This document shows, piece after piece, positions 46,686 to 57,464 of a stretch of 64,000 nt of DNA. A program made the translations under genes and the position numbers. The notes below the pieces were generated by a model. The model made no database searches. It was not told the origin of the DNA and saw only the letters and a list, made by a program, of their open reading frames with translations. The stretch's first letter is position 1; each line of letters opens with the position of its first letter. Source of the DNA: Paragorgia papillata (lineage: Eukaryota > Cnidaria > Anthozoa > Scleralcyonacea > Coralliidae); the NCBI GenBank assembly GCA_035771165.1, contig JAWNZC010000294.1, positions 931,501 to 995,500 of the forward strand, written 5' to 3'.

Positions 46686-46876
46686 TTATAGACCTTGCCG
46701 CCGAAATGGCCGCCGAATTAAGATTCTTTTATATACATATAAATTAGCCCTTATGAACTCGTTTTCATGTGGGAAATTCAAAAGAAATTTTTACTTTAAA
46801 ACGAGGTCATAAGGGCTAATTTATATGCACATAAAAGAATTCTAATTCGGTGGCCATATTGGAATATGATCTATGG
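46686..46876. repeat. Foldback, about 90-bp arms
   Basis: ATAAATTAGCCCTTATGA and its complement form the inner stem, and GCCGCCGAATTAAGATTCTT pairs outside. The same sequence, as half or whole, occurs in each tandem unit near 6215-6345 and near 28970. Confidence 0.8.
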
Positions 46877-47749
46877 GCTTTTTCAAAGTAATTGTCTGGG
46901 CTTTGATATTTTTAACAAAATCCCTTTTTAAGATACCATATTTTATCTCCCACCCTCTTGAAGTTAATTGGCCGTAATTTAAATATAATCCCACATTTTA
47001 CGACTCCCTTTCACCTTTCATACATTTATGAGGTTAGTTATAACCAACACCGCTGCCAAACGTTTACGCATGCGTGAATTTGGTAGAGTAAACATTGCAA
47101 GAAAAGTGGGAACTAGCGTGGCAACAACAACCAGACACAGCAACCAGACAGTGAAGACTAAGTAAGACTCGACTATTCATTTGTGTTTTAAAAAAGGGTC
47201 ATGAAAATTACGAAGGGGGACATTTCAGGATACGTTACAATATTTTGACAAAGAAACCATGGACAAATTACCTACCTTATCTTTTTGCTAGTATGCTTAT
47301 AATTTTAACTTTTGTGTTGGACTCTTGGACCAGTCCAAATATTTCAATGTTTTCCCGCTAGCTATGCGAGCTCGGACGTCGTGCATGCGCAAAACGTTTG
47401 GCAGCAGTGTTCCTCCCTAAGTGAATCCAGTCTAGTTAATACAAGTTGCACCCACCAACCCACCCTATTATACAAAGCCGTTGGCAAATAACTTCCACCG
47501 ACACAGTCGGTGTGATTGGTGCAGACATTGGTGGACAGGTCAAGGCTGGAGACCAAAACATTGCCTGTGACCTGAATCCAAGTAACATTATAACATAGAT
47601 GTAATACGACGGTGTTTCTGATTGGCTATCGTGCGTGCTCCATAACTCGATGGAGCACGGTAATTTCAAACGTAATGAGCAACTCATTTTTAATCAGCGA
47701 AATAAAAATTGTTTCCCGTTGTGTTGTGTTTGATTCTCTGTTATAAAAT
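46877..47749. other. Intronic, inverted AACGTTTGGCAGC motifs, no gene
   Basis: CGCTGCCAAACGTTTACGCATGCG near 47050 (two parts: CGCTGCCAAACG and TTTACGCATGCG) is matched in reverse near 47385-47412, suggesting a TIR element of about 360 bp. No exon is recognised. Confidence 0.5.
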
Positions 47750-48492
47750 AAATGGTTCGTGGTTTGGCGTGCTCCATTGAGTTATGGATGCACTTGGGAA
47801 GTTGGAGAGCACTCAAAAATCTAGAGTTGTTTTCGGCTACGCCTCGACCAACTCTTACGCTTTTTTCCTGCTCTCCGAACTTTCCGCGTGCATCCATACA
47901 TTTAACAATTAGACAACGAGGACGAGTTGTCTAATTGTTTTAGTATCAACCATAAACAACTTTTCTTTAACGTAAAGAAGTCTTATCAAACATTGTTCTA
48001 AATGTTCAGATAGTTTTACCTTTTTGTTTGCAGAAGTCTCCCCATATACATAATGCAGAGCAGTTCGATGGCCTATGGTAAACAATCGCTAACAAAACAC
48101 AAGATTGTAACTACTTTGCTTCAAATTTGGCGTAGATATACTCCATAGGCATAAGCGAATTCATTTTCTTATTCGAAAATGTCAAACTGAATATATTTCC
48201 ATTACATTCGACCCAATGTTTTCTTCGCTCGTACAAAAATTTTAGCAGACGCCATGTTTGATTTTTTAGCCTAGTTTCCAGATTTTGCTTGCGGCGTGAA
48301 TATACCGTGGCTTCGGATTGGTCAGAATAGAGGAGTATTCCAGCTATAAGAAGGTTTATCATTGGATAACGCTACTATGGTCTATCACCAATAGACCATG
48401 GTAGCTCAGTCAATCAGAAAGCCGGATTTGTAATAGACCACCAGTTGGTTGATACTAAAACTCGATGGAGCACGCCAAACCATGAACCATTT
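47750..48492. mobile_element. TIR element, about 743 bp
   Basis: Ends of about 40 bp beginning AAATGGTTCGTGGTTTGGCG are inverted at 48455-48492. The interior shows hairpins near 47900-47940 and 48375-48410. No transposase. Confidence 0.72.
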
Positions 48493-48631
48493 CTTAAATT
48501 AAGCATTAAGCCCAGGAACCATGTCTGCACCTTACCATCGACAGCGGTAAGTATATATATATAGTAACTGTCAGACTGTAATTGTTAACCACATATTTGT
48601 CGCGTGAAAATGCACTGATGAGTATAGACCT

Positions 48632-49676
48632 TATGCAATTATACCCCACTAGAGTACTGGGGCGACTGCATTAACATCGTGAAATCGAGGCTGGTAGGTA
48701 CTGGATAATTTTTGTGGAAAAACTCATACAATACGGAACATGTTGTTCAAACACACCATTAATGGAAGAATTGGGTCATGTCACTCCTGCAAATAAATAT
48801 TGTATAGATAATTACTACTTTGGCGTCATCTCATTACCATTTTGAAAACAAAAATCTCTATTAAAGCAATAAAGGTTGCTCCAATCCAAAAAATATTTCG
48901 TTGTTCAACTATTTGCCAAAGGTAGAAGATATTTAGATGATAAAAAAATTTGGGGTTATATGCACTTGAACGAAACAAGAAACTATAATTGACGCTACAG
49001 AAAAAGATGGCGGCGGTACATTTAACCATAATGCTTTGCGATCTTAAATCAGCGGAAATAACAACTAAACATTGTTTATCATGCTAAAATGGATTAAATA
49101 TGCAAGAACTTCATTCCTACCAAAGCTTACCCTTTTAAAATCTTATCTTCCGATTATTCTGCGAGAAACAATATTTAATGTGCGCAAAGGATTGTGGTTA
49201 AATGTACAAGTCGCCATCTTTTCCGGTACGGTCAATTCGCGTTTGCATTAGTATACCTTTATGCACCTATCAATCTTAAGCCCCAGGAGGGGGCAACCCA
49301 CGGGGATATGTCTCGGGATAAGTCAATAACCCGTGGGTTGGGGCTTAACATTGATAGGTGCATTAGTAATACTAGTAAATGATACAAACCTTTTCACAAG
49401 AAGAGCCTTCGTGTGCCGACCTTTGCACAAATTCCACAGCACTTGAGCCAGAACTTTAACTCCGAATTGTTTTAGCTGTACCGAGTTTCTTCCATTTAAT
49501 CCACTGCCAGGTATATCTTCTTCGCTTAAGAAACATTGCCCATATACCACAGACTGTGGTGATTTAAGTCCAAGCTATTTTAAATTTTTAATCTATTTTG
49601 AATTTGGTGGCCCTACCAGCCTCGATTTCATTATGTTAGTACAGTCGCGCCAGTACTCTGGCAGGGAAATTGCATA
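48632..49676. mobile_element. TIR element enclosing a SAP-like exon
   Basis: Inverted ends of about 60 bp (TGCAATT, then AGAGTACTGG, then AAATCGAGGCTGGTAGG). It contains inverted AAGATGGCG-type motifs (49005-49030 and 49195-49225), a 100-bp hairpin (49262-49361) and the exon candidate at 49390-49553. Confidence 0.65.
49390..49553 (-). CDS. SAP-like domain exon candidate
   Basis: 164 bases between an acceptor (AAATCACCACAG) and a donor (AAAAG then GTTTGT), phase 0 at entry. The peptide includes IPGSGLNGRNSVQLKQFGVK, then a helix, then KGRHTKALLVKR. This helix-basic-helix pattern (LK.. then G.KT.LL.R) is like SAP DNA-binding domains, including those of cnidarian multicopy genes that also carry SWIM or YqaJ domains. 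The exit phase (2) does not fit insertion into the sulfotransferase transcript, so it belongs to another gene, most likely a transposon-carried or dead fragment. Confidence 0.45.
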
Positions 49677-50460
49677 GTCATTCTCGTCCCCAGAGCCTCT
49701 CCCGTCCATATATCATCGCGATCTGATTGGTTGTTTAAATTCAAAGGCCTATAACGACGGCGCTTGGTGAATGCTTATAAATAAACACTATTTGAGATAC
49801 GAAAACTGACAACGAAGCACAATTCTAATCACGGCATAGTTCTAATCTGAACAATTTAATCGAACGTTTTTCAAAGCAATGAACCCGTTTCCCCTTATAT
49901 AATTAAATCAAACACAGAAGACAGACAGCAAATTTCAAACCGATAGACGTTAGATAGCACACTGCAGGCTGTTCGTGCATGGTACATATTAATAAGAATC
50001 TCATTGAAATATACAAGTCAAATATAAACGAACGTTGCAACAAATTAAAGAGAACTACCTTCACTAAAAGAGGCCGTAAATACGAAGAAATTCCGACGCG
50101 GCTCTAGTATTGCCAAGCTCTGAAGCGAACTCGTAAATTTCAATGCCTTTCGCCCCGCCGAATAAACGCGGCGATGAGCCACACTCAACAAGGACTTTCT
50201 TCGAACGGAATATACCACAATCAGAATTGTTCCAAAGTCAAACGAGTCAATACGAGAAAGCCAAACCGCCAGAATCGAAAACGAAAGGAAAATTATATTC
50301 GATTCCAAACAACTGTCGATGATTTCGTGTCCAACTCCCAAACCGCGAACTTAAACGCATGCGCTTTAGAAAGAACACCAAAGAATCTTGGTGTTCCGGT
50401 TTTGGATTCCCCCAGAGCCTTTTCCGCGCGCCAGCACGGGAGAGGCTCTGGGGACGAGAA
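49677..50460. mobile_element. TIR element with ATTCTCGTCCCCAGAG ends
   Basis: 784 bp with inverted ends TTCTCGTCCCCAGAGCCTCT, flanked by TGCATA at 49671-49676 and 50461-50466. Inside there is no recognised domain. Confidence 0.72.
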
Positions 50461-50753
50461 TGCATAAAGGTATGACAGCCTGGTTCCCAGGCCTCTCTTT
50501 TTAACGTCGAGCGGCAGACCGAAATTGTGAGAGGCCTGGAATAAAATGTTTTGCTTGGCCCAAAACTGGCGTTTGGCGAAAAACCAAGGCAGATAACACT
50601 CACGTCGGTCTGCACAATTCTTTATAACATCATATAGCAAGGTTGGTCTACTGCCGAAACGTTAAAATAGCATATTTCGATTTGTCTAAATGTGTTTCAG
50701 CACAATCACTTCCTACGCCGAACACTACTTTATAAAGCCTCGTATGTAACAAC

Positions 50754-51746
50754 CAACCTCGTACCCAGGGCCTTCTCTGCTTTCAAAATGGCGCGAGGAG
50801 AAGACCCTGGCAAAGGCACTCCAAGATTCTTGGAGTATTTGGTCACGTGGATAATTTGAGCTTCGCCCGTCCTGGGGGGAGCGGTTGATTCGGTTCTTAT
50901 AAACGTAGAAGGTTGTTGCAAATCCTGTAACGTTATTAAATAGATATATTTCAAAATTTACGACATTTGCTGGATAATTCATATTTGTTGCCGTCAATCG
51001 CCAAAAATGAGGCCGAAGACGACGAACGATCATAAACTGATAAACAGAAATCCGCTTTCAATAGAAGTAGAACTACTGTGGTTTATACAGGTACTGCCAC
51101 ATACACTTAAAATATTCGAATGCTGTTGATTGTTGGAAGTTTATTTACCGTCCAGTATAGTACATTTATGTTTCTTGTCCACACGTTTGGGATTTGTGGA
51201 AATTTAATTGTTGTATCTGTCGATTTATACTCAAACGGCATATTCGAAATCAAATCTGCTGTCCTCGTTGACTTTGAGGTTGTACTTTAATACAAATATT
51301 CGATCAACAACAGTACTACGATCGACGAACATTATAGATCAGCACTGAAGACTTTGACTTTGTATATTTCTAAACTTTTTAAATTAGATTCGGAAAGTCC
51401 AGAAAGCGAAAAAATTATAAACACTTCTTGCTTGCATAATAAAGCAAATATGTTGTAGTGCAGGCGCTTCTTACTAAACACGGTCATTAACTGATTTGAT
51501 AAACTTGTTAAGAGAATGTCTTGTTATTTGTACGGTTTGGTTATTCTTGAGTGCCTAAATAGTTCGCTGAATAGTTTTACATACGCAAGCCAACTATACT
51601 CTGTTTATCAGTCACTGTACCGCGCCCCCCGGTACAGTGTGAGTCACTCATCAAAATATTCCAAAATTATTGGTGTCACGTGACCAGCCTTTGCCAGGGT
51701 CTTCTCTCCGCCCCGCCATTTTGAGAAGGCCCTGGGTACGAGGTTG
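50754..51746. mobile_element. TIR element with 9-bp target duplication
   Basis: 993 bp. Ends CAACCTCGTACCCAGGGCCT are inverted over about 70 bp. Flanks TGTAACAAC are at 50745-50753 and 51747-51755. An 8-9 bp duplication fits hAT or MULE elements; with no transposase, the choice is open. Confidence 0.8.
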
Positions 51747-52244
51747 TGTAACAACCTTTTAACGTAAAAACAAAGAAACCTACTCGTTTGCTGTCTGCTC
51801 TCAAGAAGAAGTTTATTTAAGTGCCCTCGTTCATAAAGATTAAAGAATCCGAGCCCCAGCAGGATTCATGATAGATAAAGATGAACATTTCCCGCTAGTC
51901 CTCTGGCTCGATCCCTATTCTGTGACGTCACCAAAATACGTTCGAGAGAAAAGAGGACTAGGAACTAGTCTGGGTCTTATGAAGGCAAATGAAGGCATAG
52001 ATAATGGAAGGGGAACTGGATAGGAAACTTAAAACGATCTTACGAAACCGGAAACGATGTTTGCACAACTTGCTATATGGTAATTTTACACTTATAAGCA
52101 GCTAATGCACTAACGAGTGGTCCCACATGGTTAGGATAAACCATTGCTAAAATTAAAGTGTATATAAACCCTACACAGTTTTTAGTTCCCTGTTTAGAGG
52201 GCGGAAAAGAGTTATTTTGCAGTTTTTGATTTGGTCGTTTTGTT

Positions 52245-53335
52245 TAGAGATGAGCCGATTACGAAAATTGCCGATTACTGAAACCGATTATTTGGTGGCC
52301 GATTAGTACAAATAATCGGCCGATTAATCGGCATATGCCGATTAGTGCTACATTGTTGGTTACCAGTCCCTGCGCAGTTTCGCAATGTTGTAGGGATTGC
52401 TAAATTGCAACAAGATTTGTGAAATATAACAGAAATGTTTCGTGATGATTAGTTTTGCGTGTTTTGAGAATCAATTTCGTTTTGTTTGTCCGACTTTCAG
52501 TTTTATAAATCGGTATGCGCTACGCTATTAGTATTTGGCAAATTGTGATGTAAAAACAAAATATTATCCACTTTATATGGTGCTAGCCTGTTTCGTTTGT
52601 CCGTGGAAATGTTCCCTGCCTCGCTAAACACACGCTCTGAATGAACACTTGAATTGGGAGGCTCAGATACTTCAACACAACTTTAAACAAGTTGGGATAA
52701 ACAAGTTTCTTTGCTTGCCACCAAACATAAGGGCATGCTTGCAATGGCTGTAGCGGAAGGACGAGAAAGGCGTCGATCTCTTCTTCAAGTTTGTGGCTGG
52801 CGTTGAAAGTGCTGTCGCTTGACCCAACAATCTCGTCGAAGCAAGACCATAGGTCTGATGAGGTTCAGTACTGCAGCTCTTTCCCTGGGTCGAGATGTTC
52901 TCGGTCGTGACTACCTCAACTGGTGAAGATCCTTTGCCATTTTCTCGTGTTGGTTTTAAAATTTAAACTTTGAAAAGCGTTTCACAAATCTTTTGACAGA
53001 CTAGAGTTCCGAAGTTCCGGTTCATTGTTTCCGAAGTTGGCGACAAACATTGCAACTTTGTTTTGATGCTCGCTGTTTGATCGGCTGCTATACGTAACGA
53101 ATTTGCAGAGTTCGTAAACTTTGTGGCAAACGTCTGACTGCGGAACTCTTTTGTCAAGAGTTATGTGAAACGCTCTGTAATCATTTACGGACTTATGGTG
53201 TGCGAAAAGCTTTATTTGAGACATGCACCGATTATTTTGCCGATTATTCAAAATAATCGGACGATTACCGATTATTTTAAATTGGCCGATTAATCGGCTT
53301 TGCCGATTAGTTTCCGATTAATCGGCTCATCTCTA
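52245..53335 (-). mobile_element. hAT transposon remnant, 1091 bp
   Basis: Ends TAGAGATGAGCCGATTA in inverted orientation with an 8-bp duplication GTTTTGTT (52237-52244 and 53336-53343). CCGATTA motifs are repeated in both terminal regions. The opposite arm of the host foldback retains the unfilled site. It encodes a hAT transposase C-terminus on the minus strand. Internal deletion makes it non-autonomous. Confidence 0.9.
52593..52853 (-). pseudogene. hAT transposase C-terminal remnant
   Basis: Reading the minus strand, a continuous frame gives LWSCFDEIVGSS, an acidic helix, then PYVWWQAKKLVYPNL. After a one-base frameshift near 52658 it gives SSVHSERVFSEAGNISTDKR. The WW motif and the SERVFSEAGN signature are the hallmarks of the hAT dimerisation domain. 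The catalytic N-terminal part is missing or unrecognisable. Confidence 0.85.
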
Positions 53336-53413
53336 GTTTTGTTTCCGAGATATATCTCTTTGAACATTGGCAAAAAATCCTATTCGCTGGAAATTGCCGC
53401 AAATGCTATTTGG

Positions 53414-54234
53414 CTGCCTCCTCCGCAGGCCCTCATTGCATCATGGACAGGTCACACTTTTGAGAGGGCCTGCCAGATCCTGTAAACAAATTAAAATGGG
53501 GACTGATCCCATTATGCACAGCGAGACTAAGCCCTAGAGACGATAGTTTTGAGAGGGCCTGCAATTTTCCGGCCGCTGTTCGACAAACGTACGTCCAAGT
53601 TATTTTAACACTGTGACCCACCAGGAAATTCGGTCTAAACGTTCTTACAGATCATGACAATGAAGAAACCGATATGTTTTACAATTACCGACCTTCTGCT
53701 AATAATATTTTCAGCGACAAAGAGGAATTGGAGGAAAAAATATCGAACAAAAGCAAATTCGACGGTCAGGAAAGTACAGTTTTTTCTTATTGTTTTTTGG
53801 TTTATTTAGCTATCGAAGACTGTCAACTGACCAAGAGTTAATGAGATTTAATTTTGTTAAATTGTAGGCTATAGTGTAGCGTAATTCAAGATTCACTTGT
53901 TGTGGAAACTGGAAACCGAAAAAGTATAAACCAAAGAGTCTCTGGGTAGACTAAAGTGCATTTTCGTTGATTATTCCGGCCGAAAGTTGACAAAGTTCAA
54001 CCGTAATTGCTTTTTTTCAACAATTCCTTCATTTTAAAGCTAGGATTCGTATGTCATAAGTCTTCAATGGCCTTCAAAATCTTCGGATATAGCCATGGCT
54101 ATTAACAATGGTAGTTAATTATGCAAATGTATTCCGTGCCAAGTTTTGCCAAATTTTTTACAGGATCTTGCAGGCCCTAAATTCGGCGTGTGTGACCTGT
54201 CCATGATGCAACGAGGGCCTGCGGAGGAGGCAGA
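53414..54234. mobile_element. TIR element with 8-bp target duplication
   Basis: Ends CTGCCTCCTCCGCAGGCCCT, inverted for about 44 bp, and CTATTTGG duplicated at 53406-53413 and 54235-54242. The unfilled CCAAATAG site is retained at about 54720 in the opposite arm. Confidence 0.85.
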
Positions 54235-54245
54235 CTATTTGGTCA

Positions 54246-54616
54246 TTAGGGACCTTAAGCAAGCTAGGACGACGACGGCAAATAAGTTACTACATTTAAA
54301 AGAACCGTGGATCAGGACATCGTATATTCTATGCTTTATGTATTTTGTAAGATCTTTAAAAGGCAGCCATAGCTTCGACAACATAACATATGATAGATTA
54401 ACGCCTAAGTAAACTAACAGCTTTTGCTGTTCTTCCGCAACGTCGTCTTGAAAACATAAAAACGCTTCAGTTGACGTTGTATGTGCAACGAGGACGGTGT
54501 TGGGATTATACTCTTGGGACTGCAAATTATTCAACGCTTTGTTTTGGTTGAAAAATCCTATTGTACTTGTGTCGTCGTCGTGACGTTCGAGTCGTGCATG
54601 CTTAAGGTCCCTAATA
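54246..54616. mobile_element. TAGGGACCTTAAGC MITE
   Basis: About 370 bp with inverted ends TAGGGACCTTAAGCA and CGTCGTC motifs inside. It is absent from the paired position of the right arm, where GACCAAATAG follows CAATATT directly. Confidence 0.72.
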
Positions 54617-54713
54617 TCGGGACTGGAACTACTTAATGTGACGTCATTTCCTCATTAATTCCATGTATGGAATAAATGAGGAAATGACGTCACATTAAGT
54701 AGTTCCAGTCCCA
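54617..54713. repeat. Central palindrome of the 52-55 kb foldback
   Basis: GGGACTGGAACTACTTAATG and its perfect complement surround a short CCATGTATGG-type centre. It contains TGACGTCA twice, a CRE-like palindrome. Confidence 0.85.
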
Positions 54714-55036
54714 ATATTGACCAAATAGCATTTGCGGCAATTTCCAGCGAATAGGACTTTTCGCCATTGTTCAAAGGGATATATCTCGGAAACAAAACGA
54801 CCAAATCAAAAACTGTAAAATAACTTATCAACTGTTTTTCCGCCCTCTAAACAGGGAACTAAAAATTGGTGTAGGGTTTATATGCACTTTAAACAAGTGT
54901 AATATCACTTACGTCAGTAGTGTCTGATTTTAGCCATGTGGGACCACTCGTTATGCGCGATTAGCCCCTTATAAGTGTATAATTACCATTAGCAAGTTGT
55001 GCAAACATCGTTTCCGGTTTCGTAAGTTTCCTATTA

Positions 55037-55562
55037 CGGTATTCGACAGATAAAAAAAGAAACATAGTTAAGGAAACTAAACTAAAACCAGTTCGAAGCA
55101 GAAAACGTAAACTTCCGAGAGTAATTTAAATTCGATCGTGGTAATACTAATGGCATTAGTTTACACTCGTAATCTTTTGTTTGTGACTTTATCGCATCCC
55201 CGTGCACTTTATCAGCTTTCAGTGTTTGAGATTCGATTACAAGACAGAATAATGTCGGACCTTGTATACTAGTTATTGAAAAGATCCGACAGGCAAAGTC
55301 GAACTGATAAACTGTATTGCGCACGCGTTCTGTCAATGTCGGACCTATAGCCGGAGAACAACAAGGTCCGGTGTCGGACCTATAACCACGGCGTAATAAA
55401 TAAGCGAGAGCTTACACTACAAGTCTCAACCTTACTCACCGAATGTAGACAACGCAAGAGAAAAAGTGTTTTAACAGTATTAAGTCTATTTTATTGATTT
55501 ACAAAACTATATTAAGTTAATTAAAATGCGGCAATATTGATTTGTTTTCCGAGTTTTATAGT
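55037..55562. other. Intronic, no gene recognised
   Basis: GTCGGACCTATA motifs recur near 55325-55385. An 84-codon minus-strand frame (55082-55336) has no recognisable domain or splice context. Confidence 0.4.
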
Positions 55563-55660
55563 GAGCCTAGGGTTGTTGAGCTGTGTAGCAGAGCACAGAG
55601 TACGTCACAGATAATATCCTGCTGATTATCGTAATTATTTATGTACATTTAGTGCTCATA

Positions 55661-55826
55661 TAGAGCGTTTTCATCTGACGTCACGGCGGCCATATTGGTG
55701 TACCAAAACAATGAAATGGCGGCCATATTGGTGTACGGTATGGGAATTAGCTCTTTCTTATTCAAATATTTCGTATTGTTTCACCACCCCAATGGGGCCA
55801 CCAATCACGTGAGTGAAAACGCTCTA
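55661..55826. mobile_element. MITE with TAGAGCGTTTTCA ends, 166 bp
   Basis: Inverted ends TAGAGCGTTTTCA, a GGCGGCCATATTGGTGTAC direct repeat inside and TA at the borders. The right arm at about 61766 lacks it. Confidence 0.8.
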
Positions 55827-55903
55827 TTGACTATCATATATTACATACGCCACAACGACAAGGTGGTAAGCTGATTTGCATGCAGTCATAGAGCTCTGTC
55901 AGC

Positions 55904-56378
55904 CAGAGTGCCAGTTTGCCAGAGGAAATAATTAATTATCTGGCAGCCAAGCACCAGAGTTTAATTGTGTCCTTAGTGCCAGAGTGCCAGTTTGCCAGAG
56001 GAAATAATTAATTCTCTGGCAGCCAAGCACCAGAGTTTAATTGTGTCCTTAGTGCCAGAGTGCCAGTTTGCCAGAGAAAATAATTAATTCTCTGGCAGCC
56101 AAGCACCAGAGTTTAATTGTGTCCTTAGTGCCAGAGTGCCAGTTTGTCAGAGAAAATAATTAATTATCTGGCAGCCAGAGCGCCAGAGTTTACTAGTGTC
56201 CTTAGTGCCAGAGTGCCAGTTTGCCAGAGAAAATAATTAATTCTCTTGCAGCCAGAGCGCCAGAGTTTACTAGTGTCCTTAGTGCCAGAGTGCCAGTTTG
56301 CCAGAGAAAATAATTAATTCTCTGGCAGCAAGAGTGCCAGAGTTTACTGGTGTCCGACCTTAGTGCCAGTTTGCCAGA
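55904..56378 (+). repeat. 76-bp tandem array, left arm
   Basis: Six units of 76-77 bp with starts at 55904, 55980, 56056, 56132, 56209 and 56286, plus a partial unit. Each holds a CCAGAG...CTCTGG hairpin around AATAATTAATT. The unit family continues in inverted orientation at 61066-61690. Confidence 0.93.
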
Positions 56379-56380
56379 TA

Positions 56381-56996
56381 CAGTGGAACCCCGCCTTACG
56401 GCCACCTCGTTAATACGGTCACCTCGTTAATACGGCCACTTTTTTTTGTCCCGGCAAAACGCCAATACATTTCCTTATAAAAATACCCCGGTAATACGGT
56501 CACCCCGTTAATACGGCCAACGGCCACATCGTAAAATCCCAACGTTAATAATCACCCCGTTTATACGGCCTACTCCAACCAAACGTGCATTCTAAAATCT
56601 AAAAGACAGACAAGTGCAAACGGAAATATATCTTGAGACAAAAGACTCACACCTCGAGACTTAATTTTAATTGAAATTAAAGTGTCTGTGACATGTCATG
56701 TTATAAAGTTTCAGATAAGCAGCAAAGTTTTCAACATGGTTTACTTTTCTTCTTACTATTTCCTTCTTGCTTTGTGTGTCTTTTTCTTGTTTCATCTCTT
56801 ACAGAAAGATTATTTTCAATGTCGAAAAGGTTCTTTAGCAGTTTGAAATAAAAAATATAAAATCTATCATGACATCACTTGAAAAAAAACAGCCATGAAA
56901 TTTGACCCTACCCCGTTAATACGGCCACCCCGTTAATACGGCCATTCGGCCAAATTGTTATGGCCGGTTGGTAACCGTATTAACGGGGTTCCACTG
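56381..56996. mobile_element. TA-flanked CAGTGGAACCCCG element (pogo-like MITE)
   Basis: 616 bp with inverted ends CAGTGGAACCCCG and repeated TTAATACGGCCAC motifs. TA lies at 56379-56380 and 56997-56998. The right arm retains the unfilled CCAGATAATTCG site, in inverse orientation near 61065. Ends of this kind with a TA duplication are typical of pogo/Tigger elements of the Tc1/mariner superfamily. No transposase. Confidence 0.85.
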
Positions 56997-57464
56997 TAAT
57001 TCGAAAATAGTTAATTATCTGGCGGACTAACAGCTATAAGTTGTCTGTAGCGCATAAGAGCACTTTTTTTAACACTATTACATACAGTAAATAAATTTCA
57101 CTCCCTCTGCAATTTGATCGGAACAAAATGGTTCATTCCAAACAAAGCCAAACCGAGCTCATGCTGAGCATCTACAGCTGGGTGGTATTAACTCTAATTT
57201 TTAGACATAGGGTAAAACATGGACTGGACTATTTTTTTGACTATTGTTTGGACCATTTTTTTGACTATTATTTGGATCAATTTTTGCGTCTCATTCGTCT
57301 CATTTTTCATCTCAATTTTTTTGGTGAAAACTCTACATTGTTATTAGCTATAGTATAGTCTAATAACAAATGACCAAAGCTGCAGGAGTTTTATCTCTTG
57401 ACTTGTAACTTTATCCGCGTGTATCTAAGTCTATACACGGCGTGTGTCTCGCGATACATGCATC

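Larger units (their letters stand above)
52019..55036. repeat. Foldback with three insertions in its left arm
   Basis: The ends (GGAAACTTA...ACGAAACCGG) pair, and the right arm (54665-55036) is a continuous 370-bp complement. The left arm is split by elements 52245-53335, 53414-54234 and about 54246-54616. The centre is the palindrome 54617-54713. Confidence 0.8.

Noticed and set aside
49323..49553. SAP-like exon as an extra sulfotransferase exon
   Set aside because: Its phases (0 in, 2 out) do not fit between exon 1 (ends in phase 1) and exon 2 (starts in phase 1), whereas those two fit each other directly.
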